NCBI GenBank assembly: GCA_021826565.1 | Contig: JAKAZJ010000014.1 | Span: 1-12,283 of the forward strand | DNA: 12,283 nt | Source of the DNA: Pseudomonadota bacterium | Lineage (GTDB): Bacteria; Pseudomonadota; Alphaproteobacteria; Acetobacterales; Acetobacteraceae | Direction of reading: 5' to 3' | Shown here: positions 5,857 through 12,283 of the stretch, in pieces | Layout: each line of letters begins with the position of its first letter | Position numbering within the stretch: position 1 is the stretch's first letter | Program-made: the position numbers and the translations under genes | Notes under the pieces: generated by a model | Seen by the model: the letters and a program-made list of their open reading frames with translations, nothing else | Database searches by the model: none | Told to the model about the DNA's origin: nothing

Positions 5857-7317
5857 TCATCGGAACTCTGCCGGAACGCCTGGCGGGGGCGAGAAGCCGA
5901 GGTCGCCGCGTGCAATCACGGCGGCGCGCCCTCCATGGGCAACAAGTTGTTCGGCCTGCCGACGCTTGGCCCGCGCATTCACCTCCGCGGGATCACAGAT
6001 CTCGAACAGGCGGGCCAGGCACAGCGCCAGTGTCGCCGCCGCCGCCGGATCGGCGGCAATATCATGCATTTCCTCCGGGTCGGCCTTGAGGTCAAACAGC
6101 TGCGGCGGATAGTCCACGTAATGGATATATTTGTAGCGCCCGGTCCGCAGCATGAACGCGCCCGTGGTGGACCCCATGCCGTGATATTCCGAGAACGCGA
6201 CCCGGTCCGACTCCGGCGCGCCGGCGATGGTCACCAGCGAGCGTCCGGGCAGGTCGCGCTCCGCGGCCGTGGCCTGGATGCCGATGGCCTGCAGCACGGT
6301 CGGATAGATGTCCACATGGCTCACCGGCGTCGGGCAGACCTGCCCGCGCGGCAGCCCCGGTCCGGCCAGCAGCAACGGGACACCCACCGCCTCCTCATAC
6401 ATGGTGGATTTGCCCCACACGCCGCGGGCACCAAGATTGTCACCGTGGTCGCTGGTATAGAGCACCTGTGTCGTTTCGCTCAGGCCGGTTGCCCGCAGCG
6501 CAGCCAGCACCTTGCCGATATTCTCGTCTAGGAAGCTGCAAAGACCGTAGTACCCGGCAACCGCCCGGCGGACCTTGTCTTCGGTATCGAAATGCTCGTC
6601 ATAGGCGAAGCTGGCGCCGTATTCGCGCAGATACGGGTGGGCGGGACGATCTGCACGTTCGTACAGCTTCGGCCAGGGTAGCTGCGGATCGCGATAGTAT
6701 GGGTAGAAATGCTCGGGTGGAGCCGTCAGCGGAAAATGCGGGGTAACGAAGGAGACGAACAGAATCCATGAGTTGTCACGATATTTCGGCGCTTCCTCGG
6801 TAAGCCATACCTGCGCCTGGGCGGCGATGTTGCGATCATAGGCGGTGTAGGCGGACTCCCCCGGACCGGCCATTCCGGCCATTTTGTACGACGCACCGCG
6901 TCGTGGGAGGTCCTCGCGCAACAGGCTCATCAGATCGCCCTTGCCGTCCAGGACATGCATCGGGATCAGCTCCTCACTAAATCCGTGGTCGGTGTCGGTG
7001 CCGCGGAAATGCAGCTTCCCGATGGACACCACCCGATGACCGGCCTCGCGCAGCCGATGGTGCCAGCTGACCACCGAGCCGTCGTACGGATCGGCATTGT
7101 CCCAGAATCCCATCCGATGGATATACTGGCCGGTGGCGAATGCCGCGCGTGCCGGGACACAGACCGGAGAATTGCAATAGGCTGCCGAGAAGCGCGTGCC
7201 CGCTGCCGCCAGCGCATCCAGGTGTGGGGTGCGGACGATCCGGTTTCCGTAGCAGCCGAGAACTTTCGGATTGTGCTCGTCCGACATGATCACGAGCAGG
7301 TTACGCGATGGCGTCAT
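5857..7317 (-). CDS. type I sulfatase, cytoplasmic (sulfatase 2)
   Basis: This is a 486-residue sulfatase, last gene of the regulator operon. It has the formylglycine motif Cys53-V-P-A-Arg57, Asp13 in MSDEH, Lys101/His103 (IGKLH), His194 (TPHFP), Asp290/His291 (YTSDHGD) and Lys303 (WGKSTMYEE). It should cleave a sulfate ester after the cysteine is matured. No signal peptide is present, so it is cytoplasmic. The ATG at 7317 overlaps the regulator's TGA (ATGA), with AAGGA upstream inside the regulator gene, which indicates translational coupling. It is a clear paralog of sulfatase 1: the first 100 residues align almost without gaps, sharing VLGCYG, VRTPHLDALAA, YCNSP, FWDNA and PYDGS. Where many sulfatases have two adjacent Asp at the first metal site, both paralogs have Asp-Glu. 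The substrate is unknown. Confidence 0.92.
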   Translation of the reverse strand: MTPSRNLLVIMSDEHNPKVLGCYGNRIVRTPHLDALAAAGTRFSAAYCNSPVCVPARAAFATGQYIHRMGFWDNADPYDGSVVSWHHRLREAGHRVVSIGKLHFRGTDTDHGFSEELIPMHVLDGKGDLMSLLREDLPRRGASYKMAGMAGPGESAYTAYDRNIAAQAQVWLTEEAPKYRDNSWILFVSFVTPHFPLTAPPEHFYPYYRDPQLPWPKLYERADRPAHPYLREYGASFAYDEHFDTEDKVRRAVAGYYGLCSFLDENIGKVLAALRATGLSETTQVLYTSDHGDNLGARGVWGKSTMYEEAVGVPLLLAGPGLPRGQVCPTPVSHVDIYPTVLQAIGIQATAAERDLPGRSLVTIAGAPESDRVAFSEYHGMGSTTGAFMLRTGRYKYIHYVDYPPQLFDLKADPEEMHDIAADPAAAATLALCLARLFEICDPAEVNARAKRRQAEQLVAHGGRAAVIARGDLGFSPPPGVPAEFR

Positions 7318-8498
7318 GCTGGCTTCCTTGCCGCGCGGTGGGAGGGGGACGCGGTGGCGGGATGAGAACGGGTCGGCTTGGCCCCCGCGGGCCGGGCGGA
7401 ACCGGCGCGCGCTACCTTCGCGGCTGGCTCGGCGCCCGGGTCGTGGCAGGGGCGGCGCGGGTCTGTGCTGCCGCGGACGACGATCTCGAAGCCCACATCG
7501 ACGACCTTGCGTGCCACCTCACGGCCGGACAGGCGTGCGACGATCATTTCGCCGGCCAGACGCCCCATCCGCTCGCCCGGCACCACGGCGGTCGATAGTG
7601 CCGGCACCAGATGGGCGGCCAGGTCGAGATCGCCGAGACCGGCGACCGCCAGCCGGTCGGGAACCGCCCAGCCGCGGCGCTGCGCGGCAAGGAGCGCTCC
7701 GACGGCGAAGGAATCGCCACTGCAGAACACCGCATCGAGCTGTGGGCAGCGCACCACCAACGCCTCCAGCGCCTCCCCGGCATCGGCGAAGCGGATCGGA
7801 TAGGGCAGCTCGATGAACAGATCGGCCGGCAGGCCGCCTTCTTCGATTGCCTCGAAATAGCCAAGTCGCCGCTGCCGGCCGCGCAGGTTCTGTCGCAGTG
7901 GTCCGCAGATCATGCCGACGTGCCGTCGGCCGGTAGCGATCAGATGCTGGGTCATCTCGCGCGCGGCGGCGCAATTGTCGAAACCCACATTCATGTCGAT
8001 CGGTTCGACGCTCAATGTCCAGGTCTCGACAACGGGCACCAAGCTGCGCCGCAACAAGTCCTGCGCCTCCGGCGATTGCGCGACGTCGGCCAGGATGATG
8101 GCGTCCACGCGCCGGCCCAGAAACGTCGCGATCAACGCCGCTTCGGTTTCGCGGGACAGGTTGGCGTCGCCCAGGACCGTCTGATAGCCGTGCGCCTGCA
8201 GCACCTCGGTCGCGCCGCGGATCGTGCTCATGAAGGCCGGGGTGGCGAGCGAGGGCACGACGATCGCGACCTGGTGGCTGGCGCGGGCTGCCAGGCTGCC
8301 CGCCACTAGGTCGGGGATATAGCCGAGCCGTGCCACCGCCGCCTGAACCGCCGCGCGCGTTGCCTGCGCGACCAGGTCGGACTGGCGGAACGCGCGCGAG
8401 GCGGTGACCAGGGAGACGCCGGCCGCATCCGCAACGTCCTGCAGCGTGACCCGGCCTGATCGGCTCGCCCCACCGCTCTGCCCGACCGCCTTCACCAT
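7314..8498 (-). CDS. LacI-family transcriptional regulator
   Basis: This 394-residue DNA-binding repressor has a helix-turn-helix at about 18-37 (VTLQDVADAAGVSLVTASRA). It continues with LGYIPD and a hinge region (about 64-73), then a periplasmic-binding-protein-like effector domain starting at QVAIVVPSL. A typical LacI-family protein ends near VVRGST at about 344. This one adds about 50 residues rich in Ala, Pro, Arg, Lys and Ser with no predicted fold. The ATG at 8498 overlaps the MFS gene's stop by 7 bases, and its own TGA overlaps sulfatase 2's start, so it is embedded in the operon. The palindromes upstream of sulfatase 1 and of the permease have the CG-centred form bound by this family. 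They are the natural targets, which would make the regulator autoregulated. The effector is unknown. Confidence 0.92.
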   Translation of the reverse strand: MVKAVGQSGGASRSGRVTLQDVADAAGVSLVTASRAFRQSDLVAQATRAAVQAAVARLGYIPDLVAGSLAARASHQVAIVVPSLATPAFMSTIRGATEVLQAHGYQTVLGDANLSRETEAALIATFLGRRVDAIILADVAQSPEAQDLLRRSLVPVVETWTLSVEPIDMNVGFDNCAAAREMTQHLIATGRRHVGMICGPLRQNLRGRQRRLGYFEAIEEGGLPADLFIELPYPIRFADAGEALEALVVRCPQLDAVFCSGDSFAVGALLAAQRRGWAVPDRLAVAGLGDLDLAAHLVPALSTAVVPGERMGRLAGEMIVARLSGREVARKVVDVGFEIVVRGSTDPRRPCHDPGAEPAAKVARAGSARPAGAKPTRSHPATASPSHRAARKPA

Positions 8499-9805
8499 GC
8501 CCGCTCCTTGCGCTCAGGCGGACGCACGCGGGCGGATGGCTGCCAGCGCCGGGGGCGCATCGACGGCATGAGCGCCAGCAGCAAGCCCGCCGCAACCAGC
8601 AGCACGCCGGACAGGCTGAGCGCGAGCACGAAGCTGCCGGTGGCACCGCGGATCAGGCCGAACACCAGCGGTCCGCTGAAGCCACCGAGATTCCCGAGGC
8701 CGTTGATGACGGCGATCCCGACGCCGGCGACCTCCGGCGGCAGCACTTCCGTCGGCAACGCCCAGAACGGCCCAAAGCGACCGTAGAAGAAGCCGAAAGA
8801 AAGAGTGAGGGCCAGCAGGGTCAGCATGATCTGCGTCTCACCGGTGATCTGCGCGGCCAGCAGGAAAGCGCCGGAGAGCGAGGTCATGATGATGACATGC
8901 CACTTGCGCTCCTTCCACCGATCCGAACTGAACGCAACCACAACCATCATCATAGCTCCGGCGGCGTACGGGATGGCGGCGAGGAAGCCAACGCTCACGA
9001 TCGACAGCCCCGCCGATTTCAGCACGCTGGGAAGCCAGATCGTTACACCCCAATTCGCCATCAGCGCCAGGAAATTATACCCCGCGATCAGCAGCACCAC
9101 GGGATTCCAGATCACCCGCGCCCAATGTCCCTGAGTCGCCGGCGCGGCCTCCTCCTGTTCGGCCGCGAGGCGCGCCACCAGCGTTGCGCGTTCGGCGGCG
9201 GGAAGCCATTTGGCCTGGCCGGGATGATCGTCCACCGCCAGCAGCCAGACACCGGCCCAGAGCAGCGCTGGGATTGCCTCCAGGACGAACATCACGTGCC
9301 AATCGAAATGCTTCAGTACAACCCCCGAGATCGGGCTGCCGATCACCGAACCGAGCGGCAGGCTGAGCAGAAAGATCATGTTGGCGCGCGCCCGCTCCTC
9401 GCGGGTGAACCAATGGCCGATCAGGACGATGGTGGCGGTAAGCACCCCACCCTCCACCACACCCAGCAGAAACCGGTTCGCCACCAGTTCGGGCACGGTG
9501 TGCACGAGCGCGGTGGAGGCGGAAACGAGGCCCCACAGGATCATCAGCCAGAAGATGACGTATTTCGCGCTCCAGACCGAGGCCAGCCGACCGGCGGGAA
9601 TCTGCAGCACCACGTAGCCGAAGAAGAAGGTGCCGCTCGCAAAGCCAATTCCGGCCGGACTGATGCCGAGATCTGCCCGCATCTCCGGGATCGCCATCGC
9701 GATGTTGGTGCGGTCGATCATCGAGACCACGTACATTAGTAGGGCGACGACCAGAATGCGCCACCAGCGGTTGTGTGCAGGCGAGAACCCGACTGTTTTT
9801 ATCAT
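8492..9805 (-). CDS. MFS transporter, anion:cation symporter (ACS) type
   Basis: This 437-residue inner-membrane transporter has about 12 membrane helices. The first helix ends SMIDRTNIAMA (Asp31-Arg32), the hallmark of the ACS family, which imports organic anions such as tartrate, phthalate or sugar acids with protons. The loop 2-3 motif is IPAGRLASVWSAK (70-81); it lacks the usual Asp of the GxxxD pattern. A central cytoplasmic loop (about 205-230, rich in Glu, Ala and Gln) separates the two halves. The C-terminus is basic (RPRRWQP...RKERAW). The ATG at 9805 has a modest purine-rich site. It lies 55 bases after sulfatase 1 and overlaps the regulator by 7 bases. By context it probably imports the substrate of the flanking sulfatases, perhaps an anionic sulfate ester (inference). 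Confidence 0.9.
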   Translation of the reverse strand: MIKTVGFSPAHNRWWRILVVALLMYVVSMIDRTNIAMAIPEMRADLGISPAGIGFASGTFFFGYVVLQIPAGRLASVWSAKYVIFWLMILWGLVSASTALVHTVPELVANRFLLGVVEGGVLTATIVLIGHWFTREERARANMIFLLSLPLGSVIGSPISGVVLKHFDWHVMFVLEAIPALLWAGVWLLAVDDHPGQAKWLPAAERATLVARLAAEQEEAAPATQGHWARVIWNPVVLLIAGYNFLALMANWGVTIWLPSVLKSAGLSIVSVGFLAAIPYAAGAMMMVVVAFSSDRWKERKWHVIIMTSLSGAFLLAAQITGETQIMLTLLALTLSFGFFYGRFGPFWALPTEVLPPEVAGVGIAVINGLGNLGGFSGPLVFGLIRGATGSFVLALSLSGVLLVAAGLLLALMPSMRPRRWQPSARVRPPERKERAW

Positions 9806-9860
9806 CTCGTTCCGTTTCCCCGGTTTTTATCCGGCACTTTTTTCGCGCCTCGTGTTCAGT

Positions 9861-11312
9861 TCAGGCGTAGCTGGGTTTGGTCCCCGGTACAGGCGAATAG
9901 CCGAAGCTACCGCGTTTCAGAATCGCCTCGCGTCCCCCATGGGCCGCGATCTGCGCGGACTGGTCGGCATGGGCCAGGCGGTCCACCGCGTCCGGATCGA
10001 CGCACCGGCGCAGTTCCGCCTCACAGTCGGCCAAGAGGCCGCGGTAGCCGGGATCGGCGCCCAGGTCCCGCGCCTCCTGCGGATCGGCGTCAAGGTCGAA
10101 CAGCTGCGGGCGCATGCCGACATAGTGCACGTATTTGAAGCTTCCCTTGCGGATCATGAAGGCGCCGGTGGCGGCACCAGCCGCATGGTACTCGCTAAGC
10201 ACGGTTCGCCGCGGCCCCACCCCGCGGGCAAGATCGAACAGCGAGGCGCCGGGAAGATCACAGTCGTCGGAGTGCGCCGGCGCGCCGACGCAGGAGAGGA
10301 TGGTCGGGTAGCAATCCACGAGGGACACGGGGTCGTGGCACACCAACCCCCGCTGTACGTCGGGCCCGGCCATGATCAGCGGCACTCCGGCCGATTCCTC
10401 GTACATCGTGGACTTGCCCCACAGGCCGCGCGTCCCAAGGTTATCGCCGTGGTCCGAGGTGTAGATGACCCGCGTATCGTCGGCGAGGCCGGCTTCTTCC
10501 AGGGTGGACAGCATCTTGCCGATATTGGCATCCAGGAACGTGACCATTCCGAAATACGCCGCTATGGCACGGCGCACCCGCCGTTCGTCGAACGCCTTGT
10601 CGTAAACCATGCATTCGCGGATCGCGCGAATGAAGGGATGATCGGGGCGCTGCGCGTCATCGTAGAGCGCCGGCCAGGGAAGCTGGTCTTCGGGATAAAG
10701 GTCGTAGAACTCCGGCCGGGCGATCAGCGGGAAGTGCGGGCAGACCAGCGAGACGAACAGCACCCACGGCTTCGGCGTCGGCGCCTGCGCCCGGTCGCGC
10801 AGCCAGTCCTGTGCCGCCGCGGTGATCCGATCATCGTAGCCTTGATAGGAAGAATCGCCGCGGCCTGCCTCCTCGGCCAGGCGCAGTGCCGCCTTGCGAA
10901 CCGGGAGGTCGTCGCGGATCAAACCAAGTAGGTCGCCGACGCCGTCCACCACGTGCAACGGCATGATCTCCTTGTCGAACCCGTTATCGTCGTTAGTGCT
11001 GCGGTAGTGCAGCTTGCCGATCGAGACCGACCGGTGGCCGGCAGCGACCAGCCGGTGTCCCCAGGAGGAGATCGACCCGTCATAGGGAATGGCGTTGTCC
11101 CAGAACCGGGTCTGGTGCACGTAGCGGCCGGTGGCGAAACTCGCCCGCGACGGCACGCAGATAGGCGAATTGCAGTAGCCATCGGTGAATCGCACCCCGC
11201 GAGCAGCCAGCGCATCGAGATGCGGGGTGCGCACCATCGGATGTCCGTAGCAGCCGAGAACCCGCCGGCTGTGCTCATCGGACATGATGAAAAGTAAATT
11301 CTTCGGCCGCAC
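9861..11312 (-). CDS. type I sulfatase, cytoplasmic (sulfatase 1)
   Basis: This 483-residue sulfatase is the first gene of the operon and is controlled by the operator-bearing promoter just upstream. It has the formylglycine motif Cys52-V-P-S-Arg56, the commonest sulfatase form. Other key residues are Asp12 in MSDEH, Lys100/His102 (IGKLH), His193 (CPHFP), Asp287/His288 (YTSDHGD) and Lys300 (WGKSTMYEE). No signal peptide is present, so it is cytoplasmic and needs imported substrate and a maturation enzyme encoded elsewhere. The start is a GTG at 11312 with GGAGGAG 8 bases upstream. Sulfatase 2 is its paralog, probably from a local duplication later split by the transporter and regulator genes. 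It may differ in substrate, since sequence outside the active-site motifs is less alike, for example around 120-180. Choline-sulfatase-like activity is possible but not shown. Confidence 0.92.
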   Translation of the reverse strand: MRPKNLLFIMSDEHSRRVLGCYGHPMVRTPHLDALAARGVRFTDGYCNSPICVPSRASFATGRYVHQTRFWDNAIPYDGSISSWGHRLVAAGHRSVSIGKLHYRSTNDDNGFDKEIMPLHVVDGVGDLLGLIRDDLPVRKAALRLAEEAGRGDSSYQGYDDRITAAAQDWLRDRAQAPTPKPWVLFVSLVCPHFPLIARPEFYDLYPEDQLPWPALYDDAQRPDHPFIRAIRECMVYDKAFDERRVRRAIAAYFGMVTFLDANIGKMLSTLEEAGLADDTRVIYTSDHGDNLGTRGLWGKSTMYEESAGVPLIMAGPDVQRGLVCHDPVSLVDCYPTILSCVGAPAHSDDCDLPGASLFDLARGVGPRRTVLSEYHAAGAATGAFMIRKGSFKYVHYVGMRPQLFDLDADPQEARDLGADPGYRGLLADCEAELRRCVDPDAVDRLAHADQSAQIAAHGGREAILKRGSFGYSPVPGTKPSYA

Positions 11313-11339
11313 GTCGGCTTCTCCTCCGGTTGTGGTGCC

Positions 11340-11359
11340 TTATGGAAGCGCTTCCATAA
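11340..11359. promoter_or_regulatory. LacI-family operator, 20-bp perfect palindrome (O1)
   Basis: The sequence TTATGGAAGCGCTTCCATAA is its own reverse complement over all 20 bases, with the central CG typical of LacI/GalR-family operators. It lies just downstream of the predicted transcription start of sulfatase 1 and upstream of its ribosome-binding site. A bound repressor would act as a roadblock to transcription. The obvious binding partner is the LacI-family protein encoded in the same operon. Confidence 0.85.
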
Positions 11360-11361
11360 AC

Positions 11362-11391
11362 ACGTAAGCGCTCCCACCTCCGGGTTGTCAA
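11362..11391 (-). promoter_or_regulatory. promoter of the sulfatase/MFS/regulator operon with second operator (O2)
   Basis: On the minus strand TTGACA (11391-11386) is a consensus -35 box. The -10 is weak (TTACGT at 11367-11362, spacing 18). Eight bases after the -35 begins GTGGGAGCGCTTACGT (11377-11362), an imperfect copy of O1 centred 20 bases, about two helical turns, from it. The sites would therefore lie on the same DNA face. Placement between the -35 and -10 boxes fits repression. Confidence 0.72.
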
Positions 11392-11410
11392 GCCGTCGCT
11401 GCGGTCCGGG

Positions 11411-12152
11411 GAGGGCTATCGCATTTAGCCGAGGACGGTCCTGGCGAACTCATCGGACCATCCGGAGCGCTTTCGCTTCCTTCAGATTGAGATATCTGGC
11501 CTGGCGGTTCGCAGGACGTTGAGGGCGAGCTTGCGCAGGATGGCGAGATTTTCCGGCCCATGATCGCGACGGTTGCGTGCCCGGTCCTCATCGAAGCCGA
11601 CATCGAGCACTCAGTGCAGGCTGTTCTCGATCCGCCAGTAGGCGCGCACGGCGGCGGCGAAGCGGGCGGCGCCCATCGCCGCCGAGGACAGGCAGAACCG
11701 GCGCTGCCGGGTGGTCTTGCCGTGGCGGGTGACCTCCGCCTCGACCATTCCAAGCATCGCCAGGCCGGGCATCGGCGCCTCATCCGGATGGCGGCGGTCG
11801 GACAGCATCCAGCCGATGTCATGACTGACGATGTGGCGACGGGTCTCGATCCGCCCGCCGTTGTGCCCGTCCGTCGTCGTGTGCACGCCGTCCGTCCGGT
11901 TGGCGGGATCGGCGAAGAGCGCCTGCGTCTCGGCGTGTTGCGCCGGGCGGTTCGCCTTCAGAGCGAACCGCCAGTCGCCGCCGCGCGCGCGGATCAGCCG
12001 CGCCGTCTCGCCCTGGCAATGCAGCGCATCGCTTGTGACCAGCATCCCGTCCAGGTCGATCAGACCGAGCAAGCCCCGCGCCGCCACGACCTCGCTTTCC
12101 TTGTCCCCCGCAGCCACCTGGCCCACCACCAGCCGCGCCCCGGCGGCGAAGG
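11411..12152 (-). mobile_element. ISAs1-family insertion sequence remnant, 3' part
   Basis: The element retains the 3' half of its transposase and a probable right end, GAGGGCTATCGCATTTA read inward from 11411, which overlaps the gene's terminal TAA. Its 5' half is missing: transposase similarity stops near 12150 and a ParB-like plus-strand frame begins. The end lies about 20 bases beyond the -35 box of the sulfatase promoter, so the promoter is intact. Confidence 0.65.
11425..12150 (-). pseudogene. ISAs1-family transposase, N-terminally truncated, two in-frame TGA codons
   Basis: The frame enters as TFAAGARLVVGQ at about 12150 and matches the catalytic half of ISAs1 DDE transposases. It has Asp in LVTSDALHCQ (codon at 12030), GGDWRFALKANR, HNGGRIETRR, and the catalytic Glu in YWRIENSLH (codon at 11628). 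Then comes TGA at 11613-11611 where the family has Trp (SLHWVLDV). The same frame continues VLDVGFDEDRARN...GPENLAILRKLALNVLR to a second TGA (11484-11482), and then RKRKRSGWSDEFARTVLG to a TAA at 11427-11425. So the reading frame is kept and only single codons are lost. The first catalytic Asp and the N-terminal domain are missing. It cannot encode an active transposase. Confidence 0.85.
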
Positions 12153-12161
12153 TGATTCGAG

Positions 12162-12283
12162 GACGAGACCCTGGTCGGCCTGCTGATCCTTGCCTTCGGC
12201 GGCGACAACGTCAGCGTCGACAGCGGCAGCGATCTGCGCGGCGACGACCGGCAGGCGATCTGCCGCACCATCACCGAAGGCGG
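12162..12283 (+). pseudogene. fragment of a ParB/RepB-like partition protein, runs off the right edge
   Basis: The plus frame DETLVGLLILAFGGDN...DLRGDDRQAICRTITEGG is open from just after a TGA at 12153-12155 to the window end. It resembles the mid-to-C-terminal part of ParB-like proteins found on alphaproteobacterial plasmids and chromosomes. No start codon belongs to it. It begins exactly where the transposase similarity on the other strand ends, so both genes look cut at one junction. Identification is from memory of the family over only about 40 residues, so it is tentative. The gene may be otherwise intact only as a 3' fragment. Confidence 0.5.

Noticed and set aside
5093..5860. Minus-strand ORF of 255 codons opposite the 220-residue gene
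   Set aside because: Rich in Arg, His and Gln with no structure. The plus-strand frame has a good ribosome-binding site and protein-like blocks, so I chose plus.
9806..9860. CCGG-ATAAAAA-CCGG as a terminator between sulfatase 1 and the MFS gene
   Set aside because: The stem is only 4 bp, the loop is A-rich, and no T-tract follows in the direction of transcription. The genes are better read as one operon.
11611..12129. Transposase as an intact 172-residue gene starting at GTG 12129
   Set aside because: The frame is open upstream to about 12150 with family similarity and downstream past two TGAs to the family C-terminus. The 172-residue ORF is only the middle of a broken gene.
1..12283. CRISPR arrays, tRNA or rRNA genes, phage or defence genes
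   Set aside because: I saw no regularly spaced repeats, cloverleaf-like sequence, or recognisable phage or defence proteins anywhere in the window.

Overview
This is a high-GC window whose gene content and codon use suggest an alphaproteobacterium. The best single clue is a ParB-like fragment at the right edge, and the genus cannot be told. It holds a sulfate-ester uptake and desulfation locus set between two degenerate ISAs1-type insertion sequences. Apart from one gene at 5159-5821 and the ParB-like fragment at the right edge, every coding feature is on the minus strand, so transcription runs right to left.

Layout from right to left. (1) 12162-12283: fragment of a plus-strand ParB-like partition gene, cut at the edge of an IS remnant. 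(2) About 12152-11411: 3' part of an ISAs1-family transposase, with two in-frame TGA codons. (3) 11391-11340: a promoter with two LacI-family operators. (4) 11312-5857: an operon of sulfatase, MFS (ACS-family) transporter, LacI-family regulator and a second, paralogous sulfatase. The last three genes are linked by start/stop overlaps. (5) 5159-5821: a convergent plus-strand gene for a conserved-looking protein I do not recognise. (6) 5096-3609: a third, more distant sulfatase, divergent from (5). (7) 3465-3436: a second promoter/operator that copies the first, including the same 8-base gap from the -35 box to the operator. (8) 3413-275: a 33-codon leader ORF, then the permease, periplasmic binding protein and ATPase of a sugar-type (CUT2) ABC importer. 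(9) 274-1: the 5' part of another ISAs1-type transposase, also with an in-frame TGA, leaving the window.

How the parts may work together (inference). All three sulfatases have the C-x-P-x-R formylglycine motif and no signal peptide, so they should act in the cytoplasm, as choline-sulfatase does. Their substrates would have to be imported first, and the window supplies two candidate importers: the MFS protein, for a small organic anion or sulfate ester, and the ABC system, for a sugar or polyol-like solute. The shared operators suggest that the LacI-family protein represses both transcription units, including its own gene, and responds to an imported or desulfated compound. No sulfatase-maturation enzyme and no sugar-catabolic enzyme is encoded here. 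The flanking IS remnants and ParB-like fragment suggest accessory DNA, on a plasmid or an island.
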